From Lanius collurio (Eukaryota; Chordata; Aves; Passeriformes; Laniidae): DNA of 64,000 nucleotides. Under the pieces are notes generated by a model. That model saw only the letters and a list, made by a program, of their open reading frames with translations. It made no database searches and was not told the DNA's origin. The position numbers and the translations under genes were made by a program. The stretch is from positions 456,446 through 520,445 of the forward strand of contig JACBWW010000092.1 of NCBI GenBank assembly GCA_020086605.1, given 5' to 3'. This document shows, piece by piece, positions 1 to 12,500 of this stretch. Position 1 is the first letter of the stretch; each line of letters starts with the position of its first letter.

Positions 1-512
1 AGTGTGGATCCCAACAAGGCAAAAAAATCCACGAGAAAAAAAAAGTGATATTTCTAATTATGGGCATTAGATCCAAAATAGCTCCTCTGAGATGATAAAG
101 ACAAGGAAGTAACCAAAACCTTTGGAAAAGCACCTTGTTTGTCCAAAACCTTTCCCACACCCACAGAGAATTTCCCTGTACCTACGGAGAGGGAGTGAGC
201 TGGAATTTGGGATATTGAACAGGCAGGATCTGGTAAAGCTATAAAAAGGGTATAAATTAATCAACCTTTCCCTCAGATCCTCCCATTTTCCATCTCTTCT
301 TAGCACTTGGGACTGTCTGGGCACAACTGGAGGATTCTCTTCAGGAGAAGAGACCCCGGGGTGGCTTTTCCAGATGTTGGGAATGCAACATCCCCTCCCC
401 TCCCTCCAAAGGATGCCAATTTGGCCATAAAAACCCAGTCATCCTGGAACCAAATGGAAGTTAAATCCCAAACTTGCTCCAGGCATTAAAACAAGGATGA
501 AGCAGCAGTTAC
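1..512 (-). other. SETD2: SETD2 intron 3 (partial)
   Basis: Non-coding sequence after the exon 3 donor. I see no exon, tandem repeat or clear CR1 copy. The next SETD2 exon must be further left. Confidence 0.8.
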
Positions 513-3500
513 CTCTCTGTCAAGTAGACGTTCTCCTCGATGAGGTCGAAGTAACAGGGCATCTTCCCCTGCTTGGCAAACTCCTTCCAGCGCTGGGGGT
601 CCCTGAAGTCATCCATGATACACGGCCTGCCCACCATGGAGGAATCCTGTGGTGCTGGCTCTGCCTGCTCCCCCTCCAGCTTCCCCTTCCTCTTCTCTCC
701 AGAGTCCCCATCGCTCTCTGAGTCGCTCTCCAGCTCCGGGCGCCTTTTTTTCGGTGGCCCTCGCTCTTTTGCATCATTTTTTTCCAAAGCTTTCACCTCC
801 TCCTTCTTCTCCCCACCTGGCACCGGCTCCTTGGAGGAATTGCTGCTGATCTCGTGTGCCTGTACCGAGCCCTTTTCCTTCTGCCCGGGCAGCTGGGATT
901 TTCCAGAGGGGCTGGGAAAGCGAGGCTTGCAGTCCTCATCCCAGTGCTCATCCTCTTCATACTCCTCATGGTCTTCCGTGAGGGAATCGGGCACCTGCCC
1001 CTGGATGCGTTCGTAGTTAACCACAGAGGGTCTGCTGGCTGCCCTCGCATCCCAGTAACCGTTGCCTTGCCAGTAGCTCTGGGAGCTGGGATAGGCTCCT
1101 GAGCCCGGCTGGTAAACATAGCCCGAGTACATCCCAAAGCTGCTGTCCGGCTGCTGGTAGGTGCTGCTGGGCTTCTCCGGCTGGGAAAAGTCCCAGCCCA
1201 CCGCACCCATCTCCTCCGGAGCACGGAAACCATCCAGCCTGGAGTAGTCTCCGAGGCCGGACTGGTTCAGCCCGCCCTGCCCTTGCCGACTGTCGGGCTT
1301 GGAAGAGCTCATCTGATGTCGGGATGCGTCGGTGCTCTCCAAACTCTCCGGGACACAGAAGGGCTGCTCTTCTGGCCGAACAATGGGCCTTCCCATGGCC
1401 ATCACATCCGTCAGCACCATCCTCTCCTCCGCTCCGGCTTTGCCATGGGAATCGGCCATCAGGTCCGCCTGGCTCGTGCTGTCCACACCATCACTCTGGG
1501 CCTGGCATGGATCCGCCCGCAGCTCCTCTGGCTCCTTCCTGCTCAGTTCCGTGGAAGTTGCTGGACTTTTCTCCATCCCTCTGGGAGAACACCTGCTCTC
1601 CACCTGAGCACCACCTTTACTCCCGGCATTTTCCGACCTCTCCTCATAGTAGGGCCTGCTGGGCTCGGGCCGCTCATCATCCCAGTGGTCAGAGAAGCGC
1701 CGGTTGCTCCGGGAGGAGCCTGGGCTGTTCTCCTCCATGGCTATGGTGGAGTTCTTGGGAACCACCACAACCGACTGGAGCCGCTTCCGTGGCGTCCCAT
1801 CATCGGAATCCGAGTCCTCCGTGTCACTGTCCTCGCTGCCCCCCTCGCTGTCACTGTCCCCCGTGTCAGAATAATCATCGTGGCCAGCGGGAATGAATTC
1901 CGCAGCATTGCCGCTGCTGTCGCACGTCGGGGCTTGGGTCAGCGTCTCGGTGTCCTCTGCAGTGACGATGACATCGGAGGAGGGATACAAAGCATCTGGA
2001 AAAGCTGAGGCCACCAAGGGCTCGCTTCCCTCATCCCTCTCAGCTGATGTGCCAGGACACGGAACCCTCAGCTCCTCCAGCTCAGCTCCCTCGGTGGAAA
2101 CAGCACTTTCTTCCACGACCTCTCTGCCGTGGTGCTCCAGCGGCACTTCTGCATAGTAGGAATGCTCATTCTGGAACGATGACTTGACTTTTGCTGAGCC
2201 AAGATCAACGTGCTGAGCATCCAACTCCAGCATCTCTTCGGCTTCCAAATGCTGGAGGGGCTCCTGGCACACACCCGGAGGGGGCACATCCCATTTGGAA
2301 GAGACGCCTTCCTCCGGCACAGGATGATCTGACTGGAGCCTCTGGGAACCACCATCCTGGGAGGAATCCCTGCTTGAGCTTTCCACTGCCAGGCTGTTTT
2401 TATGGGAAGGATGGCCATGCTCATCCTCCCCGGCAGACTTGGAATGGGAATCCTCCATGCTCTCATAATCGCACGTCACCATCTGCGGCTCCACCTGCAC
2501 ATCCAGGAAAGTCTCGGATGGCGCTTTCAAATCCACAGGTTCTGCTTCGATTTCCACTTCTGAGTGGTACAAATCAGGGGTGGCATCATCGGAAATGTAG
2601 CAAAAAACAGGTTCTTTGGTTTTGTCACATGGAGTCACTTCTTCATCAACCTTATTAAGGACAGTTTTAGTGGGATCTACATTCACGACAGGGAGAGGGG
2701 TAGCTTCCTCTGGTTGCTGTGGCTCCGGAGCCTCCGCTTCCTGGAACAGGCTGTTGCACTCGCTGGACTGGACCCGGGAATCATTTGGCTCTTGCTCTTG
2801 GGACATATCCATGCTCTCAAACCCATTGGATGGCAATGGATATGATGGCCTTGTCTTCACGGCAGGCGACGCTTCCGAACAACCCGGGCCGTGGTCAGAG
2901 AACGTGGCGACGTCCTCTGCTTTGGAGGCACTGGAAGTTGCCAGACCCTCATCCTGACCCTCTGGGGAGCCATTCACACTCGATTCCGTGGGGAAATATA
3001 TTCTTACGGGGTCGTGCTTTGCCTTTAAAAACATTTCTTGCTCCTTAGCAGTGTCGTGGCATTCGTTTGCTGCAAGTTCCTCGGATTTCGAGTTTGCCAA
3101 ACCCGCCTTGGACTCATCGGCCTTGGGCAAAGCAGGAGAATCACTGAACTGATTTAATGGAGAAAGTGTCTTTTCCCTTTCCAACTTTTTCACGCTGGAC
3201 ACCCTGATCTCACTGTTCTTTACACAAGAGGTCTCTAAATCTAGAGAATTACACTTGGACTTGATTTCTTCAATCGATTCTGTACAACAGAAAGAACTCT
3301 TAAATTTATCAGGCTTTGGTGCAGGGGCCTTGGATTTATAGCGGGAGGAATTCACATTACTGTCAGGCTTGGAATGGGATGTCCCCTTCCGATAGCCCAG
3401 TTCATCGAGGGGAGAGCACCTTTTGGATACTTCACTTTCAGAAGTCCTTCTGGAATCTCGATCCGCTTTCGAAGACGACCTCCCTCTCCTGTCCACGTCA

Positions 3501-6500
3501 GCGTGAGATGACTCCACTTTGCTGTCCCTGTCCGACTTGGAGTAAGAGGATCTCGAGTCTCTGTAGGAGGAGGAGGAATGGGAGGACGTACGCCGGGAGT
3601 CGCTGGACCTGGAATGTGTCCTCCTGTACTCCTCCTCGGAGTCCGAGCTCTCTCGTGCCCGGCTGTCCGCGTACGACCGGGAATATCGCGACCGTTCCCT
3701 GTACGGGGAGCTCCGGTGGTACCGGCGGTCAGAGTCGTAGTAATGCGAGCGCTCCGACCTCGAGTAAGAGGAGCTGGTCCGGGAGCTGCAATCGGAGCGG
3801 GAACGGGAATGAGACCGGCTTCGCCTCCTCTCTCTGTCCGAGCGGGAGCGGGAGGACGAGTACCGCGAGTCTCTCTCTGATTTGGAATAGCTCGAGTACT
3901 TCTCATCCCTGTCCGACTTGGAGCGTGATGAGGACTTGCCCAGGTCGTCACTCCGGAGGGATGTGGAGCTCCGTCTGGGATCTCTCTCCTTTTCCGTGCT
4001 GGATATTTTCTGCTCATGCGACCGCTGGCTGGAGGAGGTCCGCACAGAATCCTCGTCGGACTCGGAGCCCTGCTGCGCGCCATCCGACTGGGAGAACTTC
4101 CTCTTGGCCCCCTGCCTCCGGGAGCAAGCAGGAACACCCTTTGAGCCGTCGGAAACCTCATCCTCCTTCCCAATATGGGAATCTTCCTTCGGCGGGGTTA
4201 TCTCCGTCTGCTCGGGTGCGGTTTGAGCCACGCGTTCCTCCGAGCCGCGCAACGCCGGATCCTGCTTGGCATCGGGCTCCGAGGCCTCCCTGGGCAGCGC
4301 GTGGCTCGGCTCCCTCGGCGCGGGGGCTTCGGCTTCGCCGGGTGGCGACAGCAGCAGTGCCGACATCGGCGTCACCGGCGGCGGCGGCGGGGCCGTGGCT
4401 CCAGGGACCGGCATCGGTGACACTGGCGGTGGCGGCGGCGGGGGCGGCGTGGGGGGAAAATCCACGGCCAAGGCTACTGGTTCCGTTACCGGTGTCGGGA
4501 GCGGTGCTGCTGGAGCCAGGGGTGGTTTTGCCGTGACGTTCAGTAAATGTTTTTTAAAATGAATCTTCCCCAATTCTACTTTTGGTTTCGGGGGTGAAGA
4601 CTCCTCTGCTGAACCAGTGGCGTCCCCCAAGTCCAGTTTATTTTTGGGGTTAAAATCAGTCGGGAGGGGAACTGCTGGAGGGGTGGGAGTTTCATTTTGT
4701 TTCTCGTTTCCCAGAGCAGCCAGGAATCGATTGGGTAGAGTTTTCTTGGTTAAACTAAAGCTGAAAGACACTTTTTGTCTTCCCTGCTCCTCAAGGTTAA
4801 CCTTGGTTTTGGTGCCTTTGGGCAAAAAGCGGCTCGAGGCGACGCCTTTGAACACGGGGCCTTTGATAAAACCGGCTCTCGGCACCGTTTCGGGTTTACC
4901 CTGCAGAAGAAAAAAAAATGCAGATGGAAGAATTGGATTTTTGAGGGGTTTGAACTCAGTTCTGCAGCATTTTCTTTCACCTGGTGAATTTTTCATGATG
5001 GTAAGAGAAATGCATACCCTGGGTCTGCCTTTGGTGCCCGGCTCTGTCCTGAAAAAAATCAATTCCCAACTTCTCCAGCTTGGAACAAAACCTCCTCCGA
5101 GGTTTGGGCTGAGGCTTTTTATCTGACTTATTAATGACCAAGCTCAAAGTCCTTTGATCATTTAATTCTTATTTTTTAAAAGAGAGTTCAGTTTATGAAG
5201 TTAATTGATGGTAGAACTCTGCTTTTCTTATGCTGCCTCTGTGGTCCCAGGCTACAAAATATCCTGAGTTTTAAGCTTTAAGTACATTCATGTCCATGTG
5301 ACTCCACCTGGATGCAGCCTCCCAGTACTGGAGAAGGCTCCAGGGAGAGCTCAGAGCCCCTTGCAGGGCCTAAAGGGGCTCCAGGAGAGCTGCAGAGGGA
5401 CTGGGGACAAGGCATGGAGGGACAGAACACAGGAAATGGCTTCCCAGTGCCAGAGGGCAGGGCTGGATGGGATATTGGGATATTGGGAATTCCTGGCTGG
5501 GAGAGTGGGCAGGGGCTGGGCTGGAATTCCCAGAGCAGCTGTGGCTGCCCATGGATCCCTGGCAGTGCCCAAGGCCAGGTTGGACGGGGATTGGAGAAGC
5601 CTGGGACAGTGGAAGGTGTCCATGGCCATGGCAGGATGGAATGGGATGATCCTCAAGGTTCCTTCCCATCTAAACCAGTCCGTGATTCTGTGGTTTGGTT
5701 CCAGCACAAATCAGACCAACAATTCCAGCAGGAATTTAAACCCCGTCCCCTCCCACCTCCCTCCAACAGCCTTCTCCAAGTCATTACTAATTCCTGCAAG
5801 TTCCCAGGCTCAGGCCAGCATTAATTAACAACTCCCCAAGAACTCCCATCAGGACCCAGTGGTGCACAATGACTCCGTCACCTCTGGATCAACCAACTGT
5901 TCCATGTTCCACGTCCCTCCCACCAGGAGGTTCTGGCTGCCTCCTGCCCAGGAGCTCACTCAGCACCTTCCAAGCCCAAACCTGGGAGTTTCAGAGCACA
6001 AAGCCCCCTATATTCACCCATTTGGGCATTTTATATCTTAGAGCTCATCTGTGTCCCAGGAATAAAATCCTGGAGAAGATAAAGTGGGAAAAGGGCTTTG
6101 CTGTCAACAGTCCCTACCTCCAAAATCCAAACTGCATCAGAATCATGGAATTCTGGAATGGTTTGGGTGGAAGGAACCCTCAAGATCATCCCATTCCACC
6201 CTGCCATGAGCAGGAACACTGTCCCAGGTTGCTCCAAATCAAATCCAGCCTGGCCTTGGACACTTCCAGGGATCCAGGGGCAGCCACAGCTGCTCTGGGA
6301 ATTGGTGTAATCACATTTTGTGTGTTAAGCCTAACTCCAGTGGAAAGAGTTGTATCCAAATTGTCCAGAGGCAGGTTTTGCTCCCATAGCTGTGCCATGA
6401 GCACATTTTTGGCAGGAGCAGCAGTTTCCTGCAGCCCCCTGTGAATTATTAAGGATTTTGTTATCCTTTAACTCATGGAAAGCAGCGTGGAGCTGCCCAG

Positions 6501-9500
6501 GCTCAAGGCACCGCAGTAAATGATTAAATGAGACGGTGGTGGTTTGGAAATCCTGGGTTTTTGCACCCTGGGACATCACATATCCCAAAAAACCCTTGTT
6601 TTCAACACATCAGGGGTTTCATTGCAAAAACCTTTTAATGGTCTGTACGTGGCTCGTCCTGGTGACCCAACCCAGCACCACTTTGGAGCTGCAGCAGCAA
6701 ATTCCCTTCGCTGTGGGAAATGTGGGAGCAAAACCCAAAAGCATTTCCTTGAAATGGGTGTTTTTTATGAGGGGACATTTCAGGGATGATTTTAAAGGAG
6801 TTTTAAGAGGGCACCCAAAACACAGAGTCTGGAAAAAAAGAGCATCTCCAGGTCAGAAACGGGGCTTCTCTCACCACTACTCACAAGCACCTCCACAAAG
6901 TCCTGCTGAAAATGCTATCCCTGTTTTCCAGAGAATCCACACATCAGAAGTGATCCTGGGATTAACCCACAGATTTGGATCAATTAATTCAGGGAAGAAT
7001 GAAGGACAAAATGAACACTACTGAGACCACCCTTCTACATGACACCAGGTTCAGCCTCCTGAAGAGTGAGAGAACAGCATTTTGGGGGTTTCCTGGATCA
7101 ATGATTATCCTTACAACCAGAAATTCACAGTTTTTTTACTCCAACCTGGGACAACAGAAGCAAGCAGGTTCCTCTCCAACCACACCCTGAAGGATCGCCA
7201 CAAATCTAAACCCAAATTCTTATCACAGATTGGATTCTGTAATCATATCAATTATAAATGATAAATTAATAAATATAAATTTTAAAATACAGGAAAGTCA
7301 GGGAATCAGGATTCCAGAGTTTTCCTTCTCGCTACAACTTTGGTGCCATCATTTCATGTGCCAAAATTGCGCCAATGATTTGATTTAAATTCTCCTAATT
7401 TCAAGCACAACAATTTTGAAATAATGGGAAGAAGGGGGTTTTGGATAGATCCATCTTTTCCCAAATATGGGATCTGTGGGCAAAAAAGAGCTGCCACATT
7501 TCCATCCCTCCCCTTCCCCCAGCCAGTTCAGCAGAGCTGACACATTCCAGGATATCTCCCCCTCATGTGCTCACCCTTCCAGGGATTTTTTCCTTAAATA
7601 ACAGCAATTTGAACAAAACACAACTTCCAGAATTTCACACTCCACAGGTAACTTGGGAAATGTAATAGGTGGGAATTACTGGAAAAGCTCTCTGGGAAAA
7701 GAGGAATTCTCCTTCCTTCCACATTTTACAGACAGGGAATATTCCCCAAAATGGAAAAAACAGCGCATCCAAACTGATTAACAACCCTCATTCCAAAGTC
7801 AGGATATTAAAATCTATGCCAGGCCTGCAAGTTTTCTCTTTTCTCAAAACATTCATTGAGTCAGAAGCAGCAAAACTCATTATTTTTACAAATTAAGTCC
7901 TTAAATAATCAGCACCAACCCACACCGAGCTTTGCCATCACATCCCGTGTGCTTATGGCACAAGTGGTACTGGAATTATTGCCCTTCTTTCCCAAATTTA
8001 ATGAGAATTATTGCCCTTCCTTCCCAAATTTAACAAGAATTATTGCCCCTCTTTCCCAAATTTAACCAGAGGAAGCCCAGAAGAGCATCCATGTGCTTAA
8101 CCCAGCCCCTCAGTTGCTCTGGACTCACAGAATGTCTCAGTCAAACCAACCCAGCCAGGCTTGCAGGAGATCCAGAAATGCTGGAATTGGTTTTACTCAC
8201 CTCATTTTCTTCTTCTCTATTGCAATCCAGCCAGGGAAACATGGAAAAAAAAACAGGAGAGAAGGTGTGAACAGCAGGTAGGAACAAGAAATGTAACACT
8301 GGACACCTGGATGTGGAATGGGATGGACCTGGGACACGGAGTGAGGGAAACACAGACAGCACCTGGACACAAACCCGGCTCTGGAGGGGAGCACAGCACA
8401 GCTGGGAGGCTCCAAAATTCCCTGGAAAATCCCACATGGATTAGGACAGAGCAAACCTTTTTGGAGAGAATTGCTGTCTTGGTGCTGTCTCCAGTTATTC
8501 CAACACGCTGCAGGAATAATGCCCTCAAAAATGGGATGGAAAAAGGTGGATTTGGGGTTTCCATTTGAATGTTTTCCTGAATAACTGAAAGTTTCAGCCT
8601 CTCATTGACAGAAATTAAAGATATTAACGAAGGTCTGACTGCTGTGCCTCTGCCCTGGTTATTTGCATAATTAATCACTATTCTGGCAGCTTGATAATGA
8701 ACTAATTAAGACCATTCTCCATGCTGAGCCAAAGGGAAAGCTCCACTTTTCATTCTTCCCAAGTGCTCTGCTCTGATCCCACAGCAAAGTTGTTTCTCCT
8801 CAGGGAAAGGGAAGGAACAACTCCCTCTCCTTGCTTTGCTCCGTTCCTTGGAGAGTGGCAGGGAATTTCTCAGCCTTCCCAACACATCTCAGGCAAGACA
8901 CCAAAAGTTCACCCATCCCTCTGTCATGGATCTGCCAGAGATCCCAAAATCCCTTTCCAGTGCTCCAACACAGATCAGAGCTGGAATTTTCCTCCATTTT
9001 ATCAGCTTTTAACTATAATTCAGCACCATTGTGGTGACACTGCCAAAGATTTCCCACAGAAAAGGTTCCCAGATTCCATCTCAAGCATCAGCTCAATGAG
9101 AAATATCCAACTCTGGAAGAAAAAAAGCCAAAATTTTCCATTTTGGAGCAACCCAGACACGATGACGGCACAAGAACCACCCATGTCCCCAGTGAAACCA
9201 TCACCAAGTGCAAAGTGGGAGCAAAAGGAAGTGCTGGGAAGAACCATCCCCACAGGAATATTCTCCTGCCTCTCCAAAGGATCCAATTCATCCAGCTTAT
9301 TAAAAGACTATCAATTATTCCCAGAGCAGCACAAATGGGGTTTGATTCCATCAAGGAAACTCGAGCTGGAAGTTCCAGCCTGTGGAGCACACAGGGCATG
9401 GATGGGATTTAATGGGGTCAAGCAAGCCAGGAATTCCAAATCCTGCAGATTCAGGAGCTCTCCAAGAGCAGCACTTTGATTGGAATTAAGGCCTAAAAGG

Positions 9501-12500
9501 AGCTTTCAATTTTAGGATCATCAAAAGAGGAGTCTGGGACTTTCAGGAACCATGGTGTGGTTTGGGGGTTGGGGTTTTTGAGGTTTGGTGGAGCCAACTC
9601 TCAACAAAACCCCAGGATTTGATGATTTAAGGGCCTTTCCCAAGCTCAGTGATCCCAGGAAGATTTTCCAGACCTCCACAGGCAGCTGCAGCAGGGAATT
9701 GCAACCACCAGGTGGAAGCTGAGGGTTCTAATGCAAAAATAACTCTCTTTATACACAAAAATCTACCTTTAATCAGCTGTACATGAGGAGAGAGGTAATT
9801 AAATTTCATATTTGTCACTAATAACAGGAATAATTAATGTCAGGGAGAAAAGAGAGCCAAGATCCTTCAACCTCCAAAAAAGTCCTGCAGGAAAAAGACA
9901 GGAAAGGGATGATCCCCATCCCTGGAAGTGTCCAAGGCCAGGCTGGACAGGGCTGGGAGAAACCTGGGATAATGGAAGGTGTCCCTGGGTGGGACTGGAT
10001 GATCCCACCCCAACCCAAACCATTTGGGATTCTGGGATTCCATCCATTAAAATGTGCTGACTTTCCTAAAAGCAGGGCTATGGATCCCATTTTCCCTCCC
10101 AGCCTCTCCCCCCCCTCCAAAAAAAAAAATTCCACAGAAATAGAATTCCAAACTTAGGGAAAGCACTGCTGTTCCCTCAGGAACCTTGTGCCAAATTCCT
10201 CCCACACTGGGATGAAGTTACATAAAATCCCCCTGTTCCAAGCTCAGGAGCCATCCCAAGACACAACCCAGGGGTTTTCCAGCACTTTTCCAGCTCCACA
10301 GGTTTGGAGCAATTCCCTCAGCTGCACCTTGCTCCCTGCAGGCACCAAAAATAAAACTGGGATGAAAATTACCATGGAATTCCTGCACTTTGTGGCTCCT
10401 TTCCAGGAAAGTCAGGAGAAAAGAGTTGGTAAAATCCAAAAGAAGGCTCAAAATAAAACTGAACATCCTGAGAAGTGGTGAATAAAGGTAAAAAAGAACC
10501 TAAAAAACCACAAACCCAACCAAATAACAAAAAAATAACCCCAGCACCAGGAAACTTCACCACCTTTGATTCATTTCCAGCAGCCTGATGTATTAATTTT
10601 GTTAAAAACAAAAATTAAACTCCAATTAAATTCCAGGAAAAGTTTTTTTAAGGCTGAAGAACATTTATAGAAAAATTATTTATATAGGGCCACATTTCTA
10701 CCAAAATTCCTTATATGGAGCCACATTTTGACCAAACTTCTTTATATTTAAACTTTATCAGCTTCTCTCCTCATGGAAACATCCCAATTATGTCATGGGA
10801 ATGCTGATAAAAAATAATATTTGATTTTAATTCCGGGGTTCAGCAGCTCCAGCATTTCTTGGTGATTCAAGAACTTGAGCTGAAGGAGATTCTTCTCTTT
10901 CTTAAGTGCAACCCACACAAAAATTGGAATTTTATCCCAGTTTTCAGGTTTCCTTTTGCAAAAGGAGCTAAAAAATGCCCTCAGGCTTCTGAAGTCTAAA
11001 AGACAAAACTTTGGGAGCACCATCTCCCCTAAATCCTGGGCTTTTTAAGATTTTCTTCCCTTTAAAAGAGGAAAATCTGGAAGCCTGGAGCTTTTCTTAT
11101 CTAAATATCAGCAGCCTAACAGCCCTGGGAGCTGAAAAGACCCATTCCCAGCAGGAATTCAGCTCAGGAATTCCAAAGGGATCCATCTGAAAGCCACCTT
11201 GCTGTCCGAAGAATGGGAATCAAATGCAAAAGCTCAGCTCTTAAATCCCAACTTCCAGCTCAGGAAATTGGGATTTAACCTGTTTTGTTTAGGCTGGGTT
11301 TAGTCACAAATATCCTGGATGCAGCTGGAGCTCCATGGATCATCCCCCTCATCCCCAGCAGGGCCAAGGAAAGCAGGAAGCAGCAAAGCAAACCAAGCCC
11401 TCCGGTGGAAATTTGGAATTCCAGGAGGATCCTGGAGCCCAAAAGGAATTATCCAGGCAGGCTTTACCATCTGTCCTGGATGCTGATGGAGAGCTGCATC
11501 CACGGGTTTCTGCTGCTGGGGATGCAATTCCCTGGATGCTGGGGAGGAAATTCCCTCCCTGCTGCTCTCCTGCACAGAATCCCAGAATTCCAGCACAGAA
11601 AGGACCTTAAAGCTCATCCCAAGAGCACCTCCCACTACCCCAGGCTGCTCCAAGCCCCGTCCTACCCGGCCTTGGACGCTGCCAGGGATGGAAGAGCCAG
11701 CTTCTCTGGGAAAACTGCTCCAGTGCCTCACCCTCCCCACAGCCAGGAATTCCTTCCACACATCTATCCCAAATTTCCCCTCAATTCCCATCCTCCAAAC
11801 GGAAGGATTTGCTGGAACACTCCCAGGCCTGGAGTGTCACTGCTCCTCTGTTTATGAATCCCTCTCGTGGGATAAAAAACAAGGCCACAAGTGCAGCTGT
11901 CCCTGTTTTATGGAATATTAATGGAATATTGGGAGGAATTGCTGGGAAGGCTTCTGTGCAGAGCACTGGGGTTTAGTATTCCAACGTGCCCCTGCTCCCA
12001 AAAGCACTGCACTGCCAATGGGTAATGGACAAGCAGGAAAAGAGCTGGGAACAGGCAATCCTGCTCCTTCCCCCCCCAAAAAAACCCCAAAACATGGAGA
12101 GTGGAGAGGCAAAAGCACTCATGTGTAAGGAGGGAAAATCCCTGGAAAAAAACCTGATTTAACCAGGAGGTGGAATCCAAGCTGAGCCCCCTGGAAAATG
12201 GGGTCAAGGTACCTGTACCTGCAGCACATCCCCAAATCCAGCTCTCCTGCTTCCCAAAATCCCCATTTCCTGCTTCAGACACTGAGGGTTTGCAGCTGGA
12301 AGGTTGGAGAAGGGGAAGTGGCAGCATTTCTCCTGTGCTGGCATAGGAAAGAACAGGGAGCATTGGATATTCCAGGGAAAGGAGCTGAACATACTGAAAA
12401 CCAGGATTTGTCCTTTCATTTATAAAAATGAGCAGGGGCTGAGTGACTTCATTTATTCATTATTCCATAATTTCTGGGTTATAATTCCAGCATTTTAGTG

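Larger units (their letters stand above)
4901..8200 (-). other. SETD2: SETD2 intron 2
   Basis: 3.3 kb intron. It holds two CR1 fragments (about 5330-5695 plus, 6140-6303 minus) and a three-copy 34-bp tandem repeat near 7973-8069. The rest is unremarkable AT-rich intron with no other supported exon. Confidence 0.8.

Noticed and set aside
1283..2008. 241-codon plus-strand frame antisense to SETD2 exon 3
   Set aside because: Shadow of a long GC-rich exon; no start context, splice logic or family features.
3316..4536. 406-codon plus-strand frame antisense to SETD2
   Set aside because: Antisense of the RS-rich and Pro-rich coding region; composition explains the open frame.
4901..5062. Extension of the SETD2 exon 3 frame with an upstream Met
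   Set aside because: It reads through the intron's pyrimidine tract; the acceptor at 4901 and the phase-0 join to the microexon explain the true exon start.
8721..9479. 252-codon plus-strand frame in SETD2 intron 1
   Set aside because: No domain, no coding-like composition, no splice support.
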